A stretch of 64,000 bases of DNA from assembly GCA_020698575.1 (NCBI GenBank), contig CM036244.1:24089034-24153033 (forward strand). The letters run 5' to 3'. The notes under the pieces were generated by a model. It had not been told where the DNA came from. It did not search any database and saw only the letters and a program-made list of their open reading frames with translations. The DNA is from Bostrychus sinensis. Lineage: Eukaryota; Chordata; Actinopteri; Gobiiformes; Eleotridae. How positions within the stretch are numbered: the stretch's first letter is position 1; every line of letters begins with the position of its first letter. Made by a program: the position numbers and the translations under genes. This document shows positions 21,201 to 34,500 of this stretch, one piece after another.

Positions 21201-22224
21201 ATTTACTTCACAAATTCACTTGCGTTCACACAAAACAGGGCCTACCTGCAAAGGCTGTGATCTATACAAAATCAAATTGATATGAGAATATGCAGATCTG
21301 TACGTGAACTCTGAAGCTTGCGTGTGCACCTTTTGGAGACGTGGCACAATGGTGATCTGTTTAGAGAGGAGTGGACTGAAGCAAGTTTGAGAAAGTTTGT
21401 TTGGTTTGATATAGTTTACTTTCACTTTATATCTCCCAGAAAAAAAACATTCAGGTATAATTATTTAATCACAAACACTGTGGAAAATACCAAGAATGCT
21501 TTTAGTTTTAAAAAATGAAAGTGTTGGGTCATTTGAGGGTTTCGAAGCTGTGCTCGGACACGTGTACCAGACAGCAGTACCGCTGGCTTCGCTTAAAAAA
21601 ATCCAGTTTGAGCCATTTAAAAGGAAACCAGGAATAATACCTGAGTGCTTTTATGAAATAATTGCTGGACATAACCAACTCATAAAACAGTGCAGGGCTG
21701 TTTGTTTGCTTTGTGTGAATCAAAACATGACTCAATAGACTCATTTACGCACAACATACAACTACACACAGTGGCCCTTTACACACACCACTCAGACCTA
21801 TACTCGCACATATATCATATACTTTACACATACACAGCAGTACATCAGTATCTATGAATTACAAGATTGCACGTCTCATGCTCTTCCACATGTTACAATT
21901 CACCCTAACAGCGCTGGAAAATCATAAATTAATATCTAAAATGAACATCTAAATAAAGCTCTTAGTTTTAAACATTTAAATGTTAAGAGCAGAGAATTCA
22001 CTGTATTCATTTTGGTTGGAGAGTTTGCTGCGTGGAAGGTCTCATGCACACCATTCTATGCCAGGTGAAAAGAATAAATAAATCTGAACATTTACTGGAG
22101 TACGTCCCTTTTGGCTTTCCAGTGTGCATACAATTTTAGTAGGAATTCAATGCATCATTTTGCATTACTGACATTTCCTAACTTTTTCAAAAACCTGACC
22201 ATTACATCTTGTATTCTTGCTTAC
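21201..22224. other. intergenic stretch, no gene recognised
   Basis: AT-rich, with short unsupported open frames (longest 80 codons). Nothing recognisable. Confidence 0.35.
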
Positions 22225-22310
22225 AGTGTAACAAGCCAATAAATAAACAAACTAACCAACAAAACTACGCCTGCAAAAACACCTCCCTCTCAGCGGAGGT
22301 AATAAAAAAC
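22225..22310 (+). repeat. dispersed repeat copy 3 (3' end only)
   Basis: Contains AACAAACTAACCAACAAAAC, then TACGCCTGCAAAAACACCTCC and CAGCGGAGGTAATA, which match the 3' end of the repeat family. Confidence 0.6.
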
Positions 22311-24290
22311 ACAAAATAAAAGTTCCTCTTTTCTCTAATATTTTCTACCATACTTAATTTCTAACCATGACTCATCCCCATCTCTTGCGTGCCATTTACG
22401 CACACCCTCCTAATAACATAACCATGCTTTGTCTTATCCAAACTTTGTTTTGGGCTCAGCAATTGGGTTTCATTAGATTGCTAATTCATTACACAACTTA
22501 AAGCCCCACTTAGCGCCAGGAGTAGGACAAGGATTATTCACAGAATAATGGGTGCAAAGCAGATTTGGCTTTGTAAACCTTCATAATGAATGTGGCGGTA
22601 TATAGTTTTAATGCCACTATAAAGCAGACACTCTGATTAGAAAGAAGTTTAATTTTACAAAACATTTATTTTTACCCTGTTGTGGCCTTATTTGTTGCTG
22701 AAAGTGTTTCAAATATACACCTCTGCAAGGGAAAACATTTCAGTGAGACGTGTTAATGGCCAACTGACTTCCTAATGAGTAACTGGCATCCAAAGAGCTT
22801 TAAAAGTGTTGTGTTTATAATGTTGTCAGCGCCACATGAGCAACTCGCCATCACGCCTGTCAGGTTTTTTACTCAGTGTGTGTGTTCCTGATTGGCACTT
22901 ACAAAGGCTCAACAATTCTCCCACTAATATTTCCACCAGCAGCTGTCAATTTGCTTATCACGTCACATTGTGCACACTTGTTTATCGTCTCCAAACAACA
23001 TCATAGAGGTAGACAGGTGGGGGAGCTTAGAGTTAAGGCGGCGGAGCTGATGTAGCACAGACAATTGGAGAAAGTTGTACAAGGCTGGAGAGGAAGATGA
23101 CAGTCGCCGAGGTAACAGAGACAAAACGGCAGTGGGGAAGGTCAGAGGTTAAGGTTGGGTTATAGTGGTGCTACTATAGGTACGGTTATTAGTTTCTTAT
23201 GAGGTCTGAGACTGGGGTCCCTATAGATGAGGTGGAAGAACGGTCTCTGCCTCTGGCCCTGTTCTTGGGGAGAATATATGCTCAACTTAAATCAAAACAA
23301 GAGAGAGCGACTGGATCTATGTTTGGCCCCTTGTGGCTTGGCTAATTAATACAGAGTGGGCTCTAATGGGAAACTGGCTTGGTGGCTACCTGTACCACCG
23401 CATACCACATACTGAGCGGCTCAGATTACATTGCCAGCTCAGTTGTGTTTGCTGCATCTCATTCCTGTGTGTCTCTCCCAGAAGATAAAAAAATCACATC
23501 TATATTGTGCATTGTTAATTACTCGAAAGCTTTGTGTGATGTCAGAGAGCAGAGGAAACTGCTGCAGTTTTTATATATTTTTGCACACTCATTTGGCATT
23601 GTTTGTACAGTGGATGCTCCGGACTCGAAAGACTTGTATCTGGATTATCTGGGTTAATTATAAATGGATATGCCTTTTCCAACATCAAGCAACCATGTGT
23701 GGTATACTGCTTTTTATTGTTCCATAAAATGCATTTCTCTATCCATTTCCTTGCTACACAAACCTGTCTGAACTACAAATATCAGCCCCTCAAACCGGAA
23801 ATAGCTGTGAGTTTTCGTTTGGCCTTTACCCCCAAAGAAAAAAAAAAGGAAATTCCATTTTACTTGTTGCACATTCACTATTTTTAAAAACTGACTGAAA
23901 GCACCCCAGAACCATTGAAATTAAAACTTTCTTTTCCACTTTTCATTTAACATTTAACATGCACAGTTGCAGAGAGAGTTTTTATTATTATTATTATTGG
24001 GTGTATTGCATGCTGGTGAACTTTGGGCCCTCAAGCGGCGCTGCATTCAAAACAGGCATGATTCTGTACTCGAAATTACTATCACTATCTTGTAAACAGT
24101 TTCTATTTACATTTCACATAGTGTCCAAACATTCCGGGGCTTTGTCTGTTCCAAAATGCTTTCTCATAAATATTCTAACTGGACTTCCAAAAAGCAACCT
24201 ATGAATAATTTGAAATAATTATTCAAACATTGCATTATAGAGACCCAAATAATCCAGTTACATAAACACGTCTTATATTTATTCTCCTTA
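22311..24290. other. intergenic stretch with possible conserved non-coding elements
   Basis: Unique sequence with no recognised exon. The part 22780-23110 is less AT-rich, has E-box and homeodomain-like words (CAGCTG, CACGTC, TAATTA nearby) and no repeat signature. Overlapping frames at 23379-23887 are not supported as coding. Confidence 0.3.
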
Positions 24291-24824
24291 TCTCAGTGAG
24301 TGTTTATTCTGGTTTACAGTGTCAGTCTTCTTGCCCTGTACATTTAAACGTGCCTGCAGCCACCCTAGTTTGCATCTGTGCTCATTGTTTACTTTAGCCA
24401 CTGGGTTCGGATTAGAAGCACATGATCCTGGCGGTTGGGCGTGCACCGGCGACAATCCCATTTCCGAGAGTGAAACAGTAGGCTCTAAACACTCCTGCAG
24501 ACACCGGCTGGATGACACAGATGTTACACTCTCAAAAGGGGAAGTGAGCAAAAAAAGGAGCGAGAGAGAGTGCAATTTAAGCTACTTAGCATTTTAGGCC
24601 TGCCTTTTCAAAGATTAAATTATGTACAAAGTCATAAATAAATTCTATAGATTAAATGGATCTGCAAATGGAAGCATTCAGCCAGAATTAGACTGGAGAA
24701 ACTGAAATATGGATCAAGCTACAGTAATTTACCTTATTGTTTTATGTTGTATTTTAGATGCATTTTAACAAACTATTCAGGGAAATTAGTCTTTATTCTG
24801 CTCATTGTAGGTTAGGCTAAAGGT
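24291..24824. other. intergenic stretch with a GC-richer unique block
   Basis: Bases 24300-24600 are GC-richer than the surroundings and open on both strands for about 92-95 codons, without splice or family support. Possible conserved non-coding element. Confidence 0.3.
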
Positions 24825-25587
24825 CAAGGGTCAGCAACCTACAGTTTCCATAGCACCATCACACAGAAAGCATTGTAGGGAATTACAAACTGCTTGGCCT
24901 AATCTATTGATCATGACTGACTGTTAGGTAGATTATTATGAAGAGATTCAAAAATCAATATCAAGATGCATTTAAACAACTTACCTGTCTGTTACTGTTG
25001 AAAATGTCATAGACCACTGTATGCAACAATTGTAACACAGAATTTGTATTGGGTTTCTTACAAATATTTCCATGGCGACTGGCGACAACTGACAGAAAGG
25101 GGGAAAGAGGGACCGAGCATCTATTGTTGTGTGCAATAAATGAATAAAATCTTTTGTTGTTTGCTTACAGATGGCCTTGCTTGAGTCATCATCTGCTTCA
25201 TCTTGCTTGTGTTTTCCCAAATGCCATATTAATGTATAATGTATAGCACATAAACGTCTGTTGATTAATATGGGCAGGGCTAATTGAATATACAGTACAT
25301 TGTATGTTAGAGTATGAACACATGCATGTTTGTAATTTGCCTGGTAACATTTGACAGTGAAAGAGTATTTTCACTGGTAAACTTTTTAATAATTGACAAT
25401 AAGAAGCCAATTTCAAATAGATGGATTTTTTGGTGGTCAAATAACATTTACACAGGTAGTAATCCTTTAAGTTAATTTAGGTTTTCTCACTAGAGGTAAA
25501 ACTGGCATTGTTAACTTTTTGTTAAAGAGTAAAAAAATAAAAATATAGATGGCATGCACTCCAAAAAACAGTGGTTGATAACCCCTG
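24825..25587. mobile_element. candidate degenerate hAT-type element
   Basis: The left edge CAAGGGTCAGCAACCT resembles the CAGGGGTCxxCAACC terminus of hAT elements, and the right edge GGTTGATAACCCCTG is its approximate inverse. The flanking 8-mers (CTAAAGGT, AATGGAAA) do not match, so the target duplication is absent or decayed. No transposase was seen. Confidence 0.35.
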
Positions 25588-27158
25588 AATGGAAATGGAC
25601 ATTAGTATTTCTCAAAGATTGTACATGACAACTCAAGATTCAGCTATGTGGCAATTATGTCGTAATAATGTTACTTTGAATAGAAGAAAAGTTACAGACA
25701 TTCTTGTATTTGTAAACTATGTGACCCGTCCTGTTAATGCATCTCCAGGACCATTTATTATTGTTATAAAATGTAGTCAGGCATAACATTTCATTTAAAA
25801 TATACAAATATCTTGGGAGGGTTCCAAGGACAAACTAGTGGACGGATGGAATGCCACAGTATTAAATGTATTGTTATTTTCATTATTAGATGTTGGTAAA
25901 ATATGATTTCATTTCCACAAGTTTAATAACATCTGACTCTAGAGCAATGTTGGCGAAGGGCAGGAAATCACATTTTTCTCATTTTCGAATGATTAAAATC
26001 TACTTAATGAGACTGCATTTACAATACTAGAGAGAAATATTCCATACTAATAAAATTGCAGCGGCTGTGTTGTGTTTGTTACCATGATCTTGTCGCACTG
26101 ACTTGAATGTGTGTGGTGAAACAGTAATGCATGTTTTTTTTTTTTTTTTCTGTAAGAAGCCTTGGACCTCAGCAGCTTGTGGAAGACACCGCCCTGCTCA
26201 AAGGGTCATGGCTTCTATATAATGCTACATCCACTAATTGCCTAAGCTAGCTGTGGTTATTACCTGCATTATCTGTGGATGGTTAAGTCTCACCCACACA
26301 AACCCAGGCAGACAAATGCAATGGAGACATCTGATCAAACGCCCACATACTGCACTTCATACTACTTGATACTAATGCTCAATTAGATTAACTCTTCCAA
26401 AGAATATTTAACCTGTGTGTCAGCCAATTTGTTTTTTAGGCAGACACAACAGAGAACATGTTATTGTTTCATTCAACCATAGTGCATTTAATAAAAACTA
26501 ACATCAATAAGTAGAGAAAGAACAAGCCCAAAAGGGACACAAACAAAATGCTGAGGAATTTGTCAGGTGTATAAATCAGATATACTGTAACACAATTAAA
26601 CATAAACAACACATCAGGTGTTTCAACTGGGACATTTTGCAATATTAAAAGAAATAACTGCTCATTTTTTCATTCATGGTATTACTGGATATACAGTTAG
26701 CATTGTGCACATTTTGTCCTTTATGTAATACTTCCTACAAACCACCTTAAAGACCAGCACCTCATACCCACAGTCAATATGCCCCAAAGGATAAATCCAC
26801 ATCTTTCTATTCAATTAGACCAGAAATGTGCCCAATTCCATTTAAGCCATGCCTTAGACAACATTACATTTCTTGACAAATATCCATATTTTCTACACTA
26901 CAGTAAATCAAGAGCACAATTTAAAATAAAAAGTCTGTCCTTGGTGGAGGAGTTGGTGCTTTTTTCGCAGCGCCTCTTCAGTGTGTTGCTTCAGTTGGCG
27001 TCTAGACAGCTCAAGTAAGTAAGAGGAAAAGGTTTTAGCCAGCACAGTCAAATCTGTCAGATTGTTAGAGCTGTTATAACACTAGACCCTTATAAGGTTA
27101 CATATTAAGCTTTTGTACATTAATAAAGCAGTATTGAATAGATTAAATAACACTTGAA
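25588..27158. other. intergenic stretch, no gene recognised
   Basis: AT-rich unique sequence, with a 14-base poly-T near 26136. The frame 26779-27018 (79 codons) has no support. Confidence 0.35.
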
Positions 27159-27988
27159 CAGAGGTCGTTAATAGGCGGACCACGGTCCGAATCCGGACCC
27201 AGATGCCCTCCCATCCGAACCCGAACCTCTGTCCCACTCCCCGGACCCGAACCCGTTCAGCCTGTTCACTCCCCGGGAGCGGAGGGGACAGGACTGTTCC
27301 GTTTACAACAGACTTAAATTTTGTTTTTACGGAGCAGCGAGAGAGGAGGTGACACACGCTGTGAGCGGCTCTCCCCTCTCGGTGACCTTCTGTCCCACAG
27401 CTCACCCCTCTCCTCTCGGTGTCTGTCCCTCTGTCCCACAGAGGACAGAGCTGCCTCATATTCACCAGAGAATTAAGAGGAAACCTGTGTTTTGAGGCGC
27501 AGTACATTCCACTTTAGTTTTAATGGGTGAATCGTCTCCTGCGTAAAAGCAGACAGAAAATCTTGCGTGTGACGCTATCAACCAATCAGATCTGAGGATT
27601 TGGAAACATATGGAGCGGTGACTGTGAGACAGACAGCGGAGAAATGAGAGAGACAGACGTAGAAAGGAACAGAGGTCAGCTCTAAACTCCTGTGTCTCCT
27701 GTGTTCTGAGCCAAGGACCATTATAAAAGCATGTTGTTTGATTTTTTTAACTGTATTTGATTAACATAAGAAAAAAAAAACTTTTTTATTTTATTATTTG
27801 ATATCCCCTAGTTTTAAACTAATGCTTATGTTAGCAAAATGCTATTGCCATAATGTAGACACTGATGTGATTACAATGATTTTATTTATTTATTTTTGAG
27901 GTACAAATCAACATTGTGATGCTCCGGACCTTTGCGCGAGAAAATTTTCACCAATTGGACCTCGGTGAATTTTAATTGGTGACCCCTG
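27159..27988. mobile_element. non-autonomous hAT-like element, GC-rich interior
   Basis: The left end CAGAGGTCGTTAATAGGCGG and right end AATTTTAATTGGTGACCCCTG approximate hAT inverted termini (CAGGGGTCxCCAA form). Subterminal GTCCGAATCCGGACC near the left and GCTCCGGACC near the right are also related. Flanking 8-mers CACTTGAA and CTTTAGAA agree at five positions, consistent with an aged duplication. The interior is much richer in C and G than the surroundings and holds an imperfect tandem duplication around 27370-27440. No transposase frame exists. Confidence 0.6.
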
Positions 27989-29549
27989 CTTTAGAAGGTT
28001 CAGCCACAATCATTTGCAGCAAATGTGTATCATCAAATTTCTGTAATCTTCATTTCATTTATGAACAACAACTGTAACATTGTCTTCTTAAGTCTTAAGT
28101 TACCCAACCAGAGTTGCCTTTGTCTAAGAATGAGTGATGGCTTTGTGCAACCTTCGTTTGAGCAAGCAGGAATATAAATAAGACTGTCTAATGAATATTA
28201 AAACAGAGGATAAGCCATGAGCCAGATTTGTTTACAAACATTTACCATAAAATACTGTAATTGCCTTTGCTCTGTATCTTGATTAAACATAAAAATCTGC
28301 TGCCAACATGTCTTGAAGACCTGAAAACCTCTCAAGGTGTTAGTTTTATGGAAAAAATCATTTCCTTTCTAATAATTTGGTACAAACAGTGTGTTCAAGA
28401 TTACAAGTCACTATTGACATGACCTCACAATACAATTGTGGTTAAACATATTATAAAATAAAATATATATTTAGTTTTTCAACCAACAATCGACGCTCCA
28501 ACAGCCTTCTCTCGCTATGTGATAAACAGCTTTGTAAAACTATTTTAAGAAATCAGCTCTTCACTGTTTGAGAACTTGGCGAGGACAAACTGCTAATGAG
28601 ATATAAGGTTGAAATCTACAATAACTCAGTTTTTTCTTGGAAAACAATTGTAATTGTAAAGTGAGAAATGAGATGAGGCCAAAAAGTACTTTTAAAACCT
28701 GACTTTGGAAGTGGAGCTGCTGAAAATGTGTGTGAGGAAAATTGTCCCTAGGCTTATGATTTCCCATAATTCCCTAGTCACATTTTTGTTTTAAGATTTA
28801 CAAATCAAATGATAAAGCAGACTTGTGCTGAAAACTGCTTTAATGTAAAGTTTGCATGCCAAATGTGTTTCATTGTGCCCTTATGATAATAATGTAATAA
28901 GATAACAATATTATCTTTCTCAATAGTTGCCAATAAAGCAAATACCCAACTCTGAAACACAAATCACTTTTACTATTCTGTTTATAATACAACAAGCAGA
29001 TTGGACCTTTAACACTATCCACTGGCTTAGGCATTTGGATGGGAATTAGTGGTGAATGACATCTATATAAGACTATGCACTGGCTGCAAATGAAAGAAAA
29101 TGTATCTCGCTTTATTGTGAATCCAAATAGCTTCTTGAAAAAGACAGTGTCTGGAGGCTGCCAACAGAATACTTCAGGGAGACGAGTGCAAGCAAAACAT
29201 CTGGCCTCCAAATTTTAATTAGACTTACCAATGGGACTTCTTTCATTTGATGCACTGGGGTATTTTTCTGCATCCTGGTGGGATGCATCAACATCTTGTG
29301 AATGGAATTTAATGAAATACTAACTATTCACTTACAGCACAATATTATTCAATTTTGGAGGATTTGCATTTAAGTTTGACCATTTGTACAAAGGGGCTGC
29401 TGTGAGGATTTGCAGTACTGTAAGTACAGTAAGTTTTAGACAGATTTTCAAGAACAAAGAAAAGTATCAATGTACAAAAATACCCAAAAATTACAAAGAG
29501 ACGAAAAATCAAAGCTGAGTGTGAATCTCCTAAAATGAATTTGTTCTTT
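27989..29549. other. intergenic stretch, no gene recognised
   Basis: AT-rich, with no recognised element. Minus-strand frames 28870-29211 and 29112-29294 lack support. Confidence 0.35.
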
Positions 29550-29690
29550 TAGTGAGAGAAGTTAGTATCTTTGATCTGCTTCTCACAATGGTACAGAATC
29601 TCTTAAAATGCTCTTAGATCTAAACAGTGATCTGAATCCACACCAAAATTAATCATTTAGTCCCTATCCCATTACCAACCTTTCCTAAAA
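29550..29690 (+). repeat. dispersed repeat copy 4
   Basis: Contains CACAATGGTACAGAATCTC, GATCTGAATCCACACCAAAA, TTAATCATTTAGTCCCTATC and CATTACCAACCTTTCCTAAA in the order of a known fish repeat. No ORF. Confidence 0.65.
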
Positions 29691-30689
29691 ATTAAACAAT
29701 AATTAAATAAATAAAAAATATAAATGTATTTATTACAGCACTCTTGTTTCATAGCATTGTTTTCACACCTTACTAAAACTTTTGGATAATACATGTACAT
29801 CTCGCATTTTGAAGACAAGCCACATGGGATTTGGAGCATTACTGTGTTTCGGAAACTGTAAACAAGGAAAGCTATTTTGTCAGGTGGCTTTTTTTGCTTC
29901 TCCATTTTACATAGTTAAATTTGAGTCCCTTCAAGTGTAACCGCTACTGGAGCAGAAAATAGACACCTATCCATAGAAAATACCCTGGAGTGATCTTATA
30001 TCACAGTGAGAATAAAAATCAGTGCTCCACTGCCCTGTGAGCTCGCAAAGATTTCACCATTAATCTTTCCCATTCCTGCTCTTTTGGGTATTCTCTTACT
30101 CATCATTGTACACTGTATTTTAAGGCAGGCCAGAGCAATTTCTTTATGGGCTCAAGTATAGGTCATACTTTTATTTTCTGAAAGGTGGAATAACTTGCTA
30201 AGCATTGCTATTATTTTAGCTGTAATGTGCAGCTCAGTAGTGAGGGATTCTGAAAGTGGTTTCTGCTGACTTAAGCTTTGACAGCCAGAAAAGAATCCTT
30301 CATCATCGTGGCCCCTCTGCCTTGGGTGGCCTGTAAAATGACAGGGATTTTAGTAACTGGATGGGGTGAGTGATAATAAAAGGGTTATTAGGACAGTGAA
30401 ACATGAATAAATCATGATGATGTTTTAATGGGCACTTTTCAGGACCTATTCAATGTTTAAGATGTTTAATGTGCTGACTAGTGGAACTTTTAACTTTCAT
30501 GATCTATTTTTATTGTAACAGTTGTTTAGTTGTTAACTTGAAGTGGTTCAGTGGTTCTAGAGACAGAGGAGGATACAGACTTATGTACAGTATATATACA
30601 TATACACACATATACAGACCTGATCATAATCCTTCATAATCCTAGGAGCAAGGAAAAAGTATTTCAATTTTGCACTGGTGGATCAAAAC
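29691..30689. other. intergenic stretch, no gene recognised
   Basis: AT-rich unique sequence. Confidence 0.35.
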
Positions 30690-31515
30690 CAGGTTGTAAA
30701 TAGAGCAAAATAGAAAGACACAAGAGCCAGAGAAACATTTTTTAGTTGGCAATATATTTTTATTTCATTTAAACTGAAAGAGGCTGTTGAGCAACTAATC
30801 AAAATCTTAAGACCATAACTTTTAAAGACCCAGAATCTGCACAAAAATCTGTCTTTCATTTCATTTTCTGTCAGGCATTCACACTGTGATGATCCACTGA
30901 TAGCAAAAGCAAAAAAGGTTTTCTGTTTTTCAGCGTGGCAGGATTCTTGAGCTGCACAAGCAAGGTCTCTCACAACACACCATCACTGCTGGTTGGATGC
31001 AGTAAGACGGTCTTTTTAAAGTTTTTAAAAGATCCTGAGGGTCATGGGACAAAAAAAGTCAAGTGATTGAGCCATGAAAATTTCACCTGCACCAGAGGAG
31101 CCAACAAGCTCTCTGTGAAGACCCAGGCTGACCCTTGACCCAAATTAAGGTCCTTACTGATGCTGACTGCAGCCCAGTTACCACAAGCAACAATGGTCCA
31201 ATGATACTGGCATAACAAGGAGGTCCCAGCTCCAGACTGTGGATGCCCTTCATGAAGCCATCTTCACCACATGGAGGAACATTCCCCCAGCCTCCTGGAA
31301 ACACTTGCATGAATTATGCCTAAGCAAATTTTTTGAGGAGACTAACAATGGTGGAGCTACTCACTACTAAGTTCTGTTTTGACACGTTTTAGTTCTGTTT
31401 TTGACATTGAAAGGCTATCGTCCTAACATTTTCATCAGCTGCTGAACAGCCTCTTGCAAAAAATTCTCTGTCTCTTGCTTCTGCTTTTTCTTTTTACTTT
31501 GGAAATATAGTGCAT
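30690..31515 (+). mobile_element. internally deleted Tc1/mariner element of a second family
   Basis: The left inner terminus GAGGCTGTTGAGCAACTAAT at 30780 is the inverse of ATCAGCTGCTGAACAGCCTC ending at 31453. The outer flanks (AGAAAGACACAAGAGCCAG and its inverse) also pair. On the plus strand a helix-turn-helix relic (LHKQGLSQHTITAG) begins at about 30950. The transposase C-terminus is readable at about 31235-31370: TVDALHEAIFTTWRNIPP, a frame break, then FFEETNNGGATHY and a stop. The catalytic middle is mostly deleted. Its family is distinct from the element at 20.5 kb. Confidence 0.85.
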
Positions 31516-34500
31516 ATATAGACATGCAGAGTACAACTTTTGCTTCTAAATGCTGTGTAATTGCTTAATAGACCCTGATGACCTTTCTTTATTACTTATT
31601 CAACAATGTATGAATGCTTTGGTTACATTTATCTCTCTTTTTTTTACTTTCCTTTTTATTGTTGACATGAGGTATAGACCAACCAAGGCAAGACTGATAA
31701 ATGAGCCTAGATGGGGTAGGTCTTGAATTTTCAGAGGATTCCTATTGTTATAAGGAAACAAACTAAAATGTGGATAAGCATTTAACAGTAAAGTTTTTAC
31801 TTTTGAATAAAATAAAAGCCAGCAGTTCAGGGGGAAGTTACAAAAATTAGGAAGGAGTGAAGAAGGTTTTTGGTTACTATATCAATCATTTCTCTTGTCA
31901 TATTAACTTGTACCCACACACGATACTTCAAGAGGGTAAAAAAACTGCTCCTGATAAAAGCTCCAACAACATGCTGCTCAAGCCTTTGGGTCAAGATAGG
32001 TCCACAGGAAAAAATGAGTAGAATTAAAGCACGACAAACACTATTTTATATTGTTTGCATTTTAGTAAGCAGTATCCAGCTATCACCTTGGCGTAAGGTC
32101 CAGGTACTTAAATATTTCATTGGATTATCACTGAAGCAACAACATGTGTCATAAAGGACACAACACAACTGGGTTGCACAATATAAATTCAATTTTCTAC
32201 AACTATTATGATCTAAGTAATTCATGTTTTCTTAGTATGAAGTCCTTTGTGAAGCAAACCACTATATATTTATCTATTCAATTCATATTTGAATATCATA
32301 ATTTTGTGCAGTGCAAAAATTTAGAAAAAGACAGACAAAAGCTGATCTTTTACGTGTTTGGACAGCTATTAGGGCTGGTAGAAGGTGAACTGACTGCACC
32401 AATTTCTGCTCCCCAGGTAGGATTTTCTCAAAGCCTGAGGGCCAACAGAGCAAATACTGGATCTTGCCTTTGGTCTTTAGTCTAGACTGCCGTATGGCCG
32501 GGGGTGGTCCTGGGGTTGTCAGGGTACACACCGGCCTGGGTTAAAAAGATCAGGGATAGCTTGGCTCGAGACATGGATGTGGAAGAGCACACAATCAACA
32601 TAAAATAAGGCTGCACCGAGGCAAAGACAACGGCGCTGTAACGCTAACTGACAAGCAGAGTAAAGAGGCAGAAATAGAGGTAGTGGAGTCTGACATGTGT
32701 TTGGACTTCTTCAATAGCTTAGAAGCAAGGTTTTGCCTCAATTTAGAAACCTTGGCGTGCTCAGCAGAGACAGCGGACAAGTGCACTGCAGTTGTCAAGA
32801 TAAGTGTATAAACCTGGCGCTAAGGCGTGCGTGAGTCATTTAAGAGCATGTGTCACGGCTTCTGCATTAACTGTCTATAAGTCCTTGATGATGAATTATT
32901 ACAACTTTGAATGTGAAACTTCTAAACACTCTTCAGTTTGAAAAATTGTAAATGCTAAAAAATACTGATTGTTTTGTTTTGTGGTTTTTATATATTTTTT
33001 TTTACACCATTCGCAGCTGTCAGTGTGTTTATAGTGAAAAATCAGCCATAGATTTTAACCAATCTGTGAGTGCAGATGAAGCGTTACATTGTATATTTGA
33101 GATTTGGCTGTAATTAGTGGTTATAATCATGCTCACAAGAGCGCGACAAAAAGAAAATGTTTCTGAGCAAAGTATATGACAGCTTAATGTTAGTTGCCAT
33201 ATGCAGAGGGGAGGACTGTGGTCTTTTGTCTTCGCTCACACATCAGTGGCACTTGGGAAATGTCTGCAATTTGTATTCTTTGGATTGAGCTCATGCTGTA
33301 TCTGGTTTTGAAAAGTATGTGCACTTATCCACAGCTAGGTCCATTATGGGAATTAATATGAGACAAAGTGTGACTATTTAACTTGCAAAACAAACTTAAA
33401 AATATGAACTTAATTTCTTTGAATAAACATGCAGTCCTGATTTTTTATAATTGCTGTATTTCCTGCTTTCCTGCTCTGCAGTGTGGTGCTTTGAACATTT
33501 AATATTTAATTAGTTAGTATGATAGCTAGTATGACTTAAAATTATAATATTCATTATCACTACTACAAACCCAGTTCTGTTTGGACTCATCTCATTTGGA
33601 CTAATTACATGATTGGAAAAATGCAACATATCAGGTGTTGATTGAAAACTAATAAAATAATAGCTCAATAAAAATAGTGCATTTGAATTTGATGTCCTTT
33701 CCATGGATTTTTACAATTATATTACTGTAGATGATAATATTAAGAAACACTTTTACAGAATTTCTTGCAAATTTGGTCTTTAGTTTTTTAGTTCAGTTGT
33801 AAATAAAATATGGTTTGATGAGATTTACAAATTGTTGCTTTGTTACTTTATTTAATTTTCACACTGCAAAATTTTGAGATGATAACAGTAAATTTTAGAG
33901 TGGCTGAGCCATAGATTTGTTTATGCATACAACTCATCCTTATGCATCCCTCATCCTTTTCACAAAAACATATATTTGCATGACACATGTATCCAGTGAT
34001 ACACATCAATGAAAAAAACAAATTACTTTTTGCATATGGCAGGAAAAGGATAATTGTCTCAATCTCAACATGGAAATGAAGGCAACTAATGTAGCTACCA
34101 CAAGGTAAAAGGTTATGACTTTCTGCATGTTTACTTATAAAACTTCTTGGTTTCTTCTTTTTATAGAGGAGCTAAAGTTAAGATAATTTTAGAGTTGATT
34201 CTGCACAACAAATTGAAAGAAACGTGTCACTTGCTAAATGCAAAGACTGCCATCAGCCAGGAATGAGTCATGTTTAATGTGTAAAAGAAAAGAGGAAAAA
34301 AGGATGCACGCTGAAAGCAAGGCCATCTTTGCCAGCATGCCAGATGGGCTAGACAATTGTAACTCTACATGATTCAGAGGCGACAGAGACACAGAATTAA
34401 GATGATTTCAAGAGGCTGTTCTTTGAAAGGGTGAGGATGATGGCACTTCAGCTTTTAAGTGAGAATGAATAATTGTAACTTTCACAGCTAGCCTGGGTGA

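Noticed and set aside
27082..27507. 141-codon minus-strand frame
   Set aside because: It lies mostly within the GC-rich interior of a non-autonomous element, where stops are rare. It contains repeated low-complexity segments and no transposase motif.
31083..31310. 75-codon minus-strand frame
   Set aside because: Antisense to the Tc1 transposase relic.
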